Shown piece after piece: positions 7,028-13,884 of a DNA stretch of 13,884 nucleotides. A model generated the notes under the pieces. It searched no databases, was not told the DNA's origin, and was given only the letters and a program-made list of their open reading frames with translations. Position 1 is the stretch's first letter. Each line of letters begins with the position of its first letter. Source of the stretch: Bacteroides sp. (GTDB lineage Bacteria > Bacteroidota > Bacteroidia > Bacteroidales > Bacteroidaceae); NCBI GenBank assembly GCA_021204375.1, contig JAJPZL010000170.1, forward strand, positions 1 through 13,884, given 5' to 3'. Made by a program: the position numbers and the translations under genes.

Positions 7028-8086
7028 TTACTGTCGGTCTACTTTGGTCAACCCTCCGGTAGAGGTATCAAATTTTACCTGAATGACCGATCTCTTTTCA
7101 AAGAGGGAGGGTGCCAGATACTCTACTACTCCGAACTGGGTAACGAGCAGCTCTTCTTCCGCATATTTCTTTTTGGAATCGTATACCGTGACACGGGCTT
7201 TACCGGGAACGTTGTAGGCAATGCCTTCCAGCTTCTTTTTACTTTTGCCGTCGTCAGCCACATTGACGGTCCTCAGATCTGTCAGGTCTAAATAGATGGG
7301 TTCACCGGCCAGGTTATTGCTTCCTACTACGCCTAATCTGCGGGAGAAACGGAACAGAAGCTGTTTTTCTACCTCTTGCCCGGGATTCACCTGTATGTTA
7401 AAAATACGGGATTCGTGGGTAGTGACTCCCGAGAACATCCCGGTCAGGGCGGTCTCCTGCTCTTCGAGGTTATCCAGCATCAGCTTGAGGGATTGTCCGT
7501 CCTGCGGCATATTGTCTGCCTGCCCGCGCACCAGGCTGTTCTTACTTTCACGGATGTCGTAGATCTCCTTAGCTACGAGTTCAGCCATTTTAGCGGTAGA
7601 ACCGGCCATCAGGATCTCTTCGGTCATAAAATCCCGGGGATTGACCCTCCTTTTAGAGGGTTTCTCTTTTTTTTCCGTATCTGCTGTCTGTGGAGGCTCT
7701 AACGGATAATTGATGGAAGAAATGATCCCCTCCCGGGTCAGTTCTACCAGGGGGGCCAGGGTCTTATCCTTCATCTTTACGAAATAGGAGTTCTCCGGAT
7801 CGGGTACTCCTACGGAGGTAACGCGGATATTTTTGATCTCCCAGTACTCTTCCGCCTCGCCCGAAATACCGGATAAACGCAGGTAACGGTCGGCATAACG
7901 CACAAACTCTCCGGGGGTATAGGTTACCTTATCTGCCTCTACTTCAATATTGATTACAGTTTTAGGCAGGGCGTATGTCACTCCGTAATCTTTTCCCTGG
8001 GTGCCTACACCGTACTTGACCACATCTGTCTGTGCAGCAAGGATCATGGCAGAGAAAAGGCCTAACAAAACTATGGATCTTTTCAT
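7028..8086 (-). CDS. DUF4831 family exported protein
   Basis: A 352-residue protein of unknown function with an N-terminal export signal (KRSIVLLGLFSAMILAAQ). I recognise the DUF4831 family from its layout. An early segment reads YGVTYALPKTVINIEVEADK and is followed by TPGEFVRYADRYL. A central low-complexity linker is Lys/Glu-rich (about residues 135-150). A later block reads MAGSTAKMAELVAKEIYDIRESK, and the C-terminal half is beta-rich (GAIYDL-like repeats, FEKRSVIQVKFDTSTGGL). The signal implies periplasm or envelope location, and no catalytic motif is visible. It lies 78 bases downstream of nnr on the same strand and has its own candidate -7 box, so co-transcription is possible but not required. 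The gene is intact, ends at TAA and has a good ATG start. Confidence 0.8.
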   Translation of the reverse strand: MKRSIVLLGLFSAMILAAQTDVVKYGVGTQGKDYGVTYALPKTVINIEVEADKVTYTPGEFVRYADRYLRLSGISGEAEEYWEIKNIRVTSVGVPDPENSYFVKMKDKTLAPLVELTREGIISSINYPLEPPQTADTEKKEKPSKRRVNPRDFMTEEILMAGSTAKMAELVAKEIYDIRESKNSLVRGQADNMPQDGQSLKLMLDNLEEQETALTGMFSGVTTHESRIFNIQVNPGQEVEKQLLFRFSRRLGVVGSNNLAGEPIYLDLTDLRTVNVADDGKSKKKLEGIAYNVPGKARVTVYDSKKKYAEEELLVTQFGVVEYLAPSLFEKRSVIQVKFDTSTGGLTKVDRQ

Positions 8087-8108
8087 ATCTTTCTTAATCT
8101 TTATCGGA

Positions 8109-8116
8109 CAAAAATA
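8109..8116 (-). promoter_or_regulatory. Candidate -7 box of the DUF4831 gene
   Basis: TATTTTTG on the minus strand fits TAnnTTTG exactly and lies 22 nt upstream of ATG 8086. No TTTG or TTG was found at the -33 spacing, so the promoter is only half supported. Confidence 0.4.
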
Positions 8117-8164
8117 GGAAATTTATTTAGAATCTTTTCCGGCAGGAAAGATATATTCTTCTCC

Positions 8165-9673
8165 TTACGTTAATTTTAACCAGGCTTTCGGGAGGAATTC
8201 CACGATATCACCTGCGATCATACCCGGCATGGAGAGCTCACAGGCAGCCAGGTCGCCTGCTAGGCCGTGTATATAGACGCCTATCCTGGCAGCCTCTTCC
8301 GGGTTGTATCCCTGGGCCAGTAAAGCGGTGATAACGCCGGTCAGTACATCCCCGCTTCCTCCGGTAGCCATGCCCGGATTACCGGTCGGATTGAAATAAC
8401 ATCTTTTATCGGGAGCCACTACAGCCGTATAGGCTCCTTTGAGTACAATGTAACATTTAAGGGCAGCGGCCAGGTCGCAGGCTTTCATGAGCCGTTCATA
8501 GGAATCGTGCGATTTGCCGGCCAGGCGGTCGAACTCTTTAAGATGGGGGGTCAGAATGGAACCTTCGGGTATATAGTGGAGGTGTTTCTTGTTTTCCGAA
8601 AGAATATTCAGGGCGTCGGCATCGATAACCATCGGCACCTGGCAGGAGCGGATCTGTTCGAGTACGGCTGTTTCGGTCTCTTCGGCTTTTCCCAGGCCGG
8701 GGCCGATCCCTACGGCCTGGAAATCGTCCGTATCTACGGGAACGGCAAAATAGTTTTCATGGATATCGTGTTGTACAACGACCTCGGGAATGGGGGTTTG
8801 TACAATTATATTGTTTCGGCTCGGTACATGCAGGGTTACCAGTCCGGCACCGGAACGCAGGCAGGCACGGGCAGATAGTATGGAAGCGCCCGCCATTCCG
8901 TAAGAACCAGCAATGAGCAGGGCGTGGCCAAAGGTGCCTTTGTGAGAGAAACGATCACGGGGTTTGATCATCTCTCGGATCTCTTCCTCTTGCGTCAGGT
9001 AATAATCGGTCTCTATTTTTTCCAGTCCTTCTTTACTCAGGCCAATATCCAATAGTTTTACCTCGCCTGCCAGCTCTTCATTCTCCGGAAAGAGGAAAGA
9101 GAGTTTGGGAAGCTGGAAGCTGAGTGTAAGATCGGCCCGAATAATGTGTGCCCGGATATTATAGGTGTTCTCCTCTCCCATCAGTCCCGAAGGCATATCT
9201 ATGGAAACGACTGTGGCAGCAGAGGCATTAATAAATTTCACTACTGCGGCAAATCCGCCGCTCAGGGGTTTACTCAGGCCTGAGCCGAAAAGCCCGTCAA
9301 TGACCACCATATCTTCTGTAAGGGCAGGCGGATTAAATTTATGAATGACCTCTGTGAATTTTACCTTTTCGATGGCTAAGAGCCGCTCTTTATTGAGGGC
9401 GCAATCGGGCGAAAGGCTCTCTTTGGTATTGAACAGGAATACTTCTACATCGTACTCTCTTTCGCCCAGCATCCGGGCTACAGCCAGTGCGTCTCCCCCG
9501 TTGTTACCGGGTCCTGCAAAGATCCGTATGGGGGTACTTACTCCCCAGCGGGCAACAATTTCGCTGGTTACGGCCTGTGAGGCTCTCTCCATCAGGTCAA
9601 TAGAGGCAATGGGCTCCTTTTCAATGGTCCAGGCGTCTAATTGCTTTATATGTATACAAGGTAGTATCTTCAT
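8165..9673 (-). CDS. nnr: Bifunctional NAD(P)H-hydrate epimerase / ADP-dependent NAD(P)H-hydrate dehydratase
   Basis: Repairs damaged, hydrated NADH and NADPH in the cytoplasm: the N-terminal domain interconverts R and S forms and the C-terminal domain dehydrates the S form using ADP. The YjeF_N domain shows AGPGNNGGDALAVARML (residues about 53-69), DGLFGSGLSKPL and SIDMPSGL. The ribokinase-like dehydratase domain shows GHALLIAGSYGMAGA, GIGPGLG, VIDADALNIL, TPHLKEFDRL and GNPGMATGGSGDVLTG with the catalytic Asp at about 442. Total length of 502 residues matches the fused bacterial form. The frame is open up to 9733, but the promoter at 9699-9730 lies inside that extension, so the start is ATG 9673 (or 9679). 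Intact. Confidence 0.93.
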   Translation of the reverse strand: MKILPCIHIKQLDAWTIEKEPIASIDLMERASQAVTSEIVARWGVSTPIRIFAGPGNNGGDALAVARMLGEREYDVEVFLFNTKESLSPDCALNKERLLAIEKVKFTEVIHKFNPPALTEDMVVIDGLFGSGLSKPLSGGFAAVVKFINASAATVVSIDMPSGLMGEENTYNIRAHIIRADLTLSFQLPKLSFLFPENEELAGEVKLLDIGLSKEGLEKIETDYYLTQEEEIREMIKPRDRFSHKGTFGHALLIAGSYGMAGASILSARACLRSGAGLVTLHVPSRNNIIVQTPIPEVVVQHDIHENYFAVPVDTDDFQAVGIGPGLGKAEETETAVLEQIRSCQVPMVIDADALNILSENKKHLHYIPEGSILTPHLKEFDRLAGKSHDSYERLMKACDLAAALKCYIVLKGAYTAVVAPDKRCYFNPTGNPGMATGGSGDVLTGVITALLAQGYNPEEAARIGVYIHGLAGDLAACELSMPGMIAGDIVEFLPKAWLKLT

Positions 9674-9698
9674 CTGCATCGGTTTAAATTTAGTAAGA

Positions 9699-9730
9699 CA
9701 AAAGTACGGAATGCCGGGAGAATAGTCAAA
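9699..9730 (-). promoter_or_regulatory. Promoter of nnr
   Basis: On the minus strand, TTTG (9730-9727), a 20-nt spacer and TACTTTTG (9706-9699) match the Bacteroidota primary sigma promoter at every specified base. The -7 box ends 25 nt before ATG 9673. This is the best promoter in the window. Confidence 0.75.
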
Positions 9731-9821
9731 CATTTCCCCGAAAAGTATCTGCCGATTTACCGGTTTTATTTTTCCTCCGGCAAATAGTTAACACATGAAA
9801 AGCGTAAAAAGAGCACACTTC

Positions 9822-9854
9822 TTGCATCTTTTTCTGATAAAAATAGTATTTTTG
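9822..9854 (+). promoter_or_regulatory. Candidate promoter of the hpt-adk-obg-pgeF run
   Basis: TATTTTTG at 9847-9854 fits the -7 consensus exactly, 25 nt before ATG 9880. TTG at 9822-9824 is the likely -33 element. The 22-nt spacer is slightly longer than the usual 19-21. Confidence 0.55.
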
Positions 9855-9879
9855 CCCGCACCAATTTTAGAATGCCGTA

Positions 9880-10425
9880 ATGAACAGAATAAAGATCAAG
9901 GATAAAGAGTTTACTATATCCATTACCGGGGAACAGATCCAGCGTGAGGTAAAACGGGTTGCCGACGAGATAAACCGCGACCTTGCCGGAAAAAACCCAC
10001 TTTTTTTGAGTGTATTAAATGGTTCGTTCATGTTTACGGCCGACCTGATGCGCAACATCACCATTCCCTGTGAGGTTACTTTTGTAAAGCTGGCCTCTTA
10101 CCAGAGAGCCACTACTACGGGAAAGGTAAAAGAGGTACTGGGGCTTTCGGAAGATATATCGGACCGCACCGTAGTCATTGTGGAGGATATTGTGGATACC
10201 GGACTGACCATGGAGCGCCTGCTGGAGACGCTGGGTACCCGGAACCCGAAAGAGATCCATATTGCCACGCTGCTGGTGAAACCGGAAAAGTTAAGGATAG
10301 ACCTGGATATTAAATATGTAGCGATGCGTATCCCCAATGACTTTATTGTGGGTTACGGGCTCGATTACGACGGGTTCGGGCGCAACTACTCCAACATCTA
10401 TACCGTAGTAAGCGAGAACGAATAA
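9880..10425 (+). CDS. hpt: Hypoxanthine phosphoribosyltransferase
   Basis: Joins hypoxanthine (and often guanine) to PRPP to give IMP or GMP in cytoplasmic purine salvage. The 181 residues are typical. The PRPP-binding loop reads VVIVEDIVDTGLT at residues 98-110, preceded by the flexible-loop region with SYQRATTTGKVKEV, where the SxS/T-type segment is normal. The active-site region near the N-terminus reads FLSVLNGSFMFTADL, and the C-terminal purine-contact segment is PNDFIVGYGLDYDG. It is first in a run of co-directional genes with adk 31 nt downstream, so AMP/IMP metabolism genes are linked. Contains a T7 run that is read through correctly in frame. Intact. Confidence 0.93.
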   Translation: MNRIKIKDKEFTISITGEQIQREVKRVADEINRDLAGKNPLFLSVLNGSFMFTADLMRNITIPCEVTFVKLASYQRATTTGKVKEVLGLSEDISDRTVVIVEDIVDTGLTMERLLETLGTRNPKEIHIATLLVKPEKLRIDLDIKYVAMRIPNDFIVGYGLDYDGFGRNYSNIYTVVSENE

Positions 10426-10456
10426 GAGAACTAAATAAAATCCAACTACAAACATT

Positions 10457-11029
10457 ATGCTTAATATTGTAATTTTCGGAGCTCCCGGATCAGGAAAGGG
10501 AACTCAGAGTGAACGTATTGTGGAAAAATTCGGATTGAACCATATTTCCACAGGAGAGGTACTTCGTACAGAGATAAAGAACGGTACTGAACTGGGTAAA
10601 ACAGCAGAAGGATATATTTCACAGGGACAGCTTATTCCGGATGCATTGATGATCGATATCCTGGCCAGTGTACTGGATCATTTCAAAGATAGCAAAGGGG
10701 TGATATTCGATGGATTTCCCCGTACTACCCGCCAGGCAGAGGCGTTGAAAGTGATGCTGAACGAGCGCGGACAGGATGTATCGGTGATGATCGACCTGGA
10801 TGTACCGGAAGAGGAGCTGATGGACCGGCTGATCAAACGCGGACAACAGACAGGGCGTGCGGACGATAACGAAGAGACCATTAAAAAGAGACTGGTCGTT
10901 TACCAGACCCAGACCGCTCCGCTGAAAGATTTCTACCGGAACGAAGGAACCTACTACCATATTAACGGTGTTGGTTCTATGGAGGAGATCTTCGGTAAAA
11001 TTACGGAAGCGCTTGAAAAGGTGAAGTGA
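10457..11029 (+). CDS. adk: Adenylate kinase
   Basis: Interconverts ATP + AMP and 2 ADP in the cytoplasm and is essential in most bacteria. The Walker A loop is GAPGSGKGT at residues 8-16, the AMP-binding part includes STGEVLR (about 31-37), and DGFPRTTRQAEAL covers the conserved Asp-Gly-Phe-Pro-Arg. The lid is the short type: there are no four Cys residues for a zinc site, and RADDNEETIKKRL carries the conserved Arg and Asp pair. The 190-residue length is usual for Bacteroidota. It lies between hpt and obg with gaps of 31 and 53 nt, consistent with one transcript. No promoter is needed, though one in the 53-nt gap cannot be excluded. Confidence 0.95.
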   Translation: MLNIVIFGAPGSGKGTQSERIVEKFGLNHISTGEVLRTEIKNGTELGKTAEGYISQGQLIPDALMIDILASVLDHFKDSKGVIFDGFPRTTRQAEALKVMLNERGQDVSVMIDLDVPEEELMDRLIKRGQQTGRADDNEETIKKRLVVYQTQTAPLKDFYRNEGTYYHINGVGSMEEIFGKITEALEKVK

Positions 11030-11082
11030 ACAGCGTCCTGTTTTTAGTGAACAAATTGCGTTAATTACCTATTTATACTTAT

Positions 11083-12249
11083 ATGGCTGAATCGAATTTC
11101 GTTGATTACGTAAAAATATACTGCCGCTCGGGAAAGGGCGGAAGAGGGTCTACCCACATGCGCCGGGAAAAATATGTACCGAACGGGGGACCCGACGGAG
11201 GAGACGGAGGCCGGGGAGGCCATGTGATCCTGCGTGGTAACCGGAACTACTGGACACTGCTCCACCTGAAGTATGAACGGCATGTCTTTGCCGGGCATGG
11301 TGAGTCGGGCGGCAAAAGCCGCAGTTTCGGGAGAGACGGGGCTGATAAAGTAATTGAAGTACCCTGCGGTACGGTTGTATTTAATGCGGAGACCGGAGAG
11401 TATATCTGCGATGTGACCGATCACGGGCAGGAAGTGATGCTGCTAAAAGGGGGGCGCGGCGGATTGGGTAATACTCATTTTAAAACAGCTACCCGGCAGG
11501 CTCCCCGCTTTGCCCAACCGAGCGAACCGATGCAGGAACTTACGGTTATCATGGAGTTAAAGCTGCTGGCCGATGTGGGACTGGTAGGTTTTCCCAATGC
11601 AGGAAAATCAACCCTGTTATCTGTGGTATCGGCCGCCCGTCCCAAAATAGCCAACTATCCCTTTACTACGCTGGAGCCGAATCTGGGTATTGTCTCCTAC
11701 TGCGGAGGAAAATCGTTCGTGATAGCAGATATCCCGGGGATTATTGAAGGGGCAAGCGAAGGAAAGGGACTGGGGCTTCGTTTTTTGCGCCACATTGAGC
11801 GCAACTCGCTGCTGCTCTTTATGGTACCGGCCGATAGCGACGACATTAAAAAGGAGTACGAAATTCTGCTGAACGAACTGGCTACCTTCAATCCCGAAAT
11901 GCTGGATAAGCAGCGGGTACTGGCTATTACCAAAAGTGATATGCTGGACGAGGAGCTGATCGAACAGATGACTCCCCTGCTGCCGGAGAATATTCCCTTT
12001 ATCTTTATCTCTTCCATTACCGGGATGGGAATTACCGAATTGAAAGATATTCTCTGGGAAGAGCTGAACAAAGAGAGCAACCGGATCAAGCCCTCTGCTA
12101 TTATCCACCGCCCCAAAGATATAGCCAAACTTCAGGACGAACTCAAAGAGATAGGCGAAGATGGTGACTTTACTTATGAAGCAGAGACCGAAGAGGATGA
12201 GGAGGACTTTGACTACGAGTACGAAGAGGAAGACTGGGAAGAGGAATGA
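11083..12249 (+). CDS. obg: GTPase Obg (ribosome assembly)
   Basis: Large-subunit ribosome-associated GTPase, also tied to growth control. The glycine-rich Obg fold occupies the first ~155 residues ([46 protein letters not shown]). The G domain follows with G1 GFPNAGKST (169-177), G2 TTLEP, G3 DIPG (216-219) and G4 TKSD (283-286). Many GTPases have NKxD at G4; Thr at this position is common in Obg relatives from this phylum as far as I recall. The end is very acidic ([17 protein letters not shown]), in place of the longer C-terminal domain of some homologues. The 388-residue length is normal for Bacteroidota. The stop TGA overlaps the next gene's ATG. Confidence 0.96.
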   Translation: MAESNFVDYVKIYCRSGKGGRGSTHMRREKYVPNGGPDGGDGGRGGHVILRGNRNYWTLLHLKYERHVFAGHGESGGKSRSFGRDGADKVIEVPCGTVVFNAETGEYICDVTDHGQEVMLLKGGRGGLGNTHFKTATRQAPRFAQPSEPMQELTVIMELKLLADVGLVGFPNAGKSTLLSVVSAARPKIANYPFTTLEPNLGIVSYCGGKSFVIADIPGIIEGASEGKGLGLRFLRHIERNSLLLFMVPADSDDIKKEYEILLNELATFNPEMLDKQRVLAITKSDMLDEELIEQMTPLLPENIPFIFISSITGMGITELKDILWEELNKESNRIKPSAIIHRPKDIAKLQDELKEIGEDGDFTYEAETEEDEEDFDYEYEEEDWEEE

Positions 12250-13061
12250 TCGCATCGGCCAACGATAAGAGGTTACTGGAATACGAACTACTGGGTTCGT
12301 ATCCGGAACTTTGCCATTTTGTGACCATCCGCCCCGGCGGATGCAGTAGAGGGAGTTACGCCTCTTTTAGCTGTTATCCCTATTCGGGAGATAGTGCTGA
12401 GCATATCCGTGCAAACCAGCAATCGCTTTTAGAGAACCTGCCCCGGTACCCGCAACGGCTGATCATTCCTTTGCAGACCCACAGCAGGGAGGTGGCAGTG
12501 ATCGATGCTCTTTTTCTCACCCTTTCACCGGCACAGCAAACCGCTTATCTACAGGGAAAGGATGCGGTGGTAACCGTTCATCCGGGGATCTGCATCTGTG
12601 TCTCTACGGCCGATTGTGTTCCCATCTTACTGTATGACAAAGGGCGTAAAGTGATAGCTGCCGTACATACGGGCTGGCGGGGTACGGCAGGAAAAATACT
12701 CCGGGCTACTTTAGATACCATGCATGAAAAGTATGGAAGCCATGCGGAGGATGTGGTTGCCTGTATCGGTCCCTCTATCTCCAAAGAGGTATATGAAGTG
12801 GGCCGGGAGGTATACGAAGAGTTTCAGCAGGCAGGTTTTCCGATGCACTCCATCGCTTTTCTGAACCAGGAGACACAAAAATATTACATTGACCTCTGGA
12901 AAGCCAATGAACTTTTACTTACGGAAGCAGGCCTGCTTCAGGAAAATATTGAAGTAGCCCGGCTCTGTACCTACACCAACTCCGAAACTTTTTTTTCGGC
13001 ACGCAGGCTGGGGATAGAGTCGGGCCGTATGCTTTCCGGGATTATACTATGTAACCCATAA
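12246..13061 (+). CDS. pgeF: Purine nucleoside phosphorylase, YfiH/YlmD/LACC1 family (formerly polyphenol oxidase)
   Basis: The family cleaves purine nucleosides with phosphate and deaminates adenosine; older annotations call it multicopper polyphenol oxidase or laccase. The three zinc-ligand positions are present: His79 in QTHSREV, Cys124 in TADCVPILL and His141 in VHTGWRG. Family segments [22 protein letters not shown] and [14 protein letters not shown] follow. The 271 residues are full length. The ATG overlaps obg's stop by 4 nt (ATGA), which indicates translational coupling to Obg. The T8 run in the SETFFSARR region is intact. In Escherichia coli the equivalent protein also edits peptidoglycan precursors; whether this applies here is unknown. 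Confidence 0.9.
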   Translation: MIASANDKRLLEYELLGSYPELCHFVTIRPGGCSRGSYASFSCYPYSGDSAEHIRANQQSLLENLPRYPQRLIIPLQTHSREVAVIDALFLTLSPAQQTAYLQGKDAVVTVHPGICICVSTADCVPILLYDKGRKVIAAVHTGWRGTAGKILRATLDTMHEKYGSHAEDVVACIGPSISKEVYEVGREVYEEFQQAGFPMHSIAFLNQETQKYYIDLWKANELLLTEAGLLQENIEVARLCTYTNSETFFSARRLGIESGRMLSGIILCNP

Positions 13062-13080
13062 CTATTCCTAAAAAAGAAGT

Positions 13081-13743
13081 ATGTTTACGATCCGGGTTTC
13101 TGACGAACTAAAAGCTGCCTGCCCTATCTTTGCAGGAGCTGCTCTCTATGCAACCGTAAAAAATTCGGCGTATAATGCAGGATTGTGGGAAGAGATCGAC
13201 GCTTTCTGCCGGGAATTACAAGCACGATCCGACCTCTCTTCGATCAAAGATCAGCCGGTTATTGCGGCTACCCGCCTGGCTTATAAAAGGTGCGGCAAAG
13301 ACCCGGGACGCTACCGTCCCTCTGCCGAAGCCTTGCGCCGACGCATACTGCGGGGTATTCCCCTCTATCAGATCGATACGCTGGTAGATCTTATCAACCT
13401 CGTTTCCCTTCGTACCGGCTATTCGATCGGTGGTTTTGATGCGGATAAAATAGCGGGAACCTTCCTGACACTGGGGATAGAAGCAGCCGGTGAACCTTTT
13501 GAGGGTATAGGCCGGGGGGTACTGAATATCGAAGGGTTACCGGTTTACAGGGATAGTGTGGGTAGCATCGGTACTCCTACCAGCGATCATGAACGTACTA
13601 AAATGGATGCAGGGACGACCCATATCCTGGTCCTTATCAACGGATATAACGGAAAAGAGGGGTTGGAAGAGGCTGCACAGATGATCCGGGAACTGCTAAG
13701 GAGATATGGTGAATCGGATGGAGGAAGTTATTTCTTTTATTGA
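13081..13743 (+). CDS. B3/4 (PheT tRNA-binding-type) domain-containing protein
   Basis: A 220-residue stand-alone protein carrying the B3/4 domain otherwise found in the beta subunit of phenylalanyl-tRNA synthetase, where it helps edit or bind. Supporting segments are AATRLAYKRCGKDPGRYRPS, ALRRRILRGIPLYQIDTLVD, LINLVSLRTGYSIGGFDADK and the GTPTSDHERTKMDAGTTH stretch. It starts 19 nt after pgeF, so it probably shares the transcript. The biological role of stand-alone members is not established; removal of wrong aminoacyl-tRNAs is suggested by homology only. The gene is intact and ends at TGA. Downstream to the window edge (13744-13884) I see no supported gene. Confidence 0.85.
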   Translation: MFTIRVSDELKAACPIFAGAALYATVKNSAYNAGLWEEIDAFCRELQARSDLSSIKDQPVIAATRLAYKRCGKDPGRYRPSAEALRRRILRGIPLYQIDTLVDLINLVSLRTGYSIGGFDADKIAGTFLTLGIEAAGEPFEGIGRGVLNIEGLPVYRDSVGSIGTPTSDHERTKMDAGTTHILVLINGYNGKEGLEEAAQMIRELLRRYGESDGGSYFFY

Positions 13744-13884
13744 TTCTTCTCATACGGCTTTCGGCGGTTATACACTTCTTATCAAAAAGTTCCCTGATCT
13801 TCTATTTCAATTATTCTGCAATACGATCGTAACATCCATTAATGTATAGATCAAATCATAGGTATGGCTGTATAAAATGTAGAC

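Noticed and set aside
8507..8878. Plus-strand frame within nnr
   Set aside because: It is antisense to dehydratase motifs that are all intact, and has no domain signature.
11617..12255. Long open frame (about 212 codons) on the minus strand
   Set aside because: It is antisense to the clearly conserved obg gene and has no recognisable domain or start context.
13808..13884. Minus-strand frame of about 25 codons open from the right edge
   Set aside because: This length is expected by chance, and the frame has no start, motif or composition signal.

Overview
The window is chromosomal DNA from a member of the order Bacteroidales (Bacteroidota). This rests on a hybrid two-component system of the Bacteroides type (periplasmic propeller sensor, histidine kinase, receiver and AraC domain in one chain), a DUF4831 protein, the gene order hpt-adk-obg-pgeF-B3/4, and promoters of the Bacteroides form (TTTG, about 20 nt, TAnnTTTG). 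I cannot assign family or genus. I found no tRNA, rRNA, CRISPR array, transposase or attachment site.

The left part (about 1-6991) is decaying accessory DNA. A hybrid two-component regulator (251-4249, minus) carries two in-frame stops, three single-base frameshifts, and substitutions in its kinase H-box and G2-box. Next to it is a SIR2-like gene (4475-5376, minus) with one stop and one frameshift, then a divergent major facilitator transporter (5633-6991, plus) with one stop. At the left edge there may be the start of a secreted-protein gene (about 1-95, minus). The gap 4250-4474 holds only a Shine-Dalgarno-like element for the regulator. The divergent gap 5377-5632 holds candidate promoters and three dyad-symmetric elements.

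The right part (7028-13743) has only intact genes. On the minus strand are a DUF4831 envelope protein and the bifunctional NAD(P)HX repair enzyme Nnr, each with its own candidate promoter. Divergent from nnr is a co-directional run: hpt (purine salvage), adk (adenylate kinase), obg (ribosome-associated GTPase), pgeF (YfiH/YlmD purine nucleoside phosphorylase family, overlapping obg by 4 nt) and a B3/4-domain protein. Most of this block serves nucleotide salvage, nucleotide repair and ribosome assembly.

The main result is the contrast between the two halves. Every frameshift is a one-base loss from an A/T run, and three in-frame stops are TAG, two of them at positions that should encode Trp. 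The intact genes contain equal or longer homopolymers (up to T8) without frameshifts, so real gene decay is more likely than systematic sequencing error. I did not find a convincing undescribed system. The nearest candidate is the broken SIR2-like gene with its dyad-rich upstream region.
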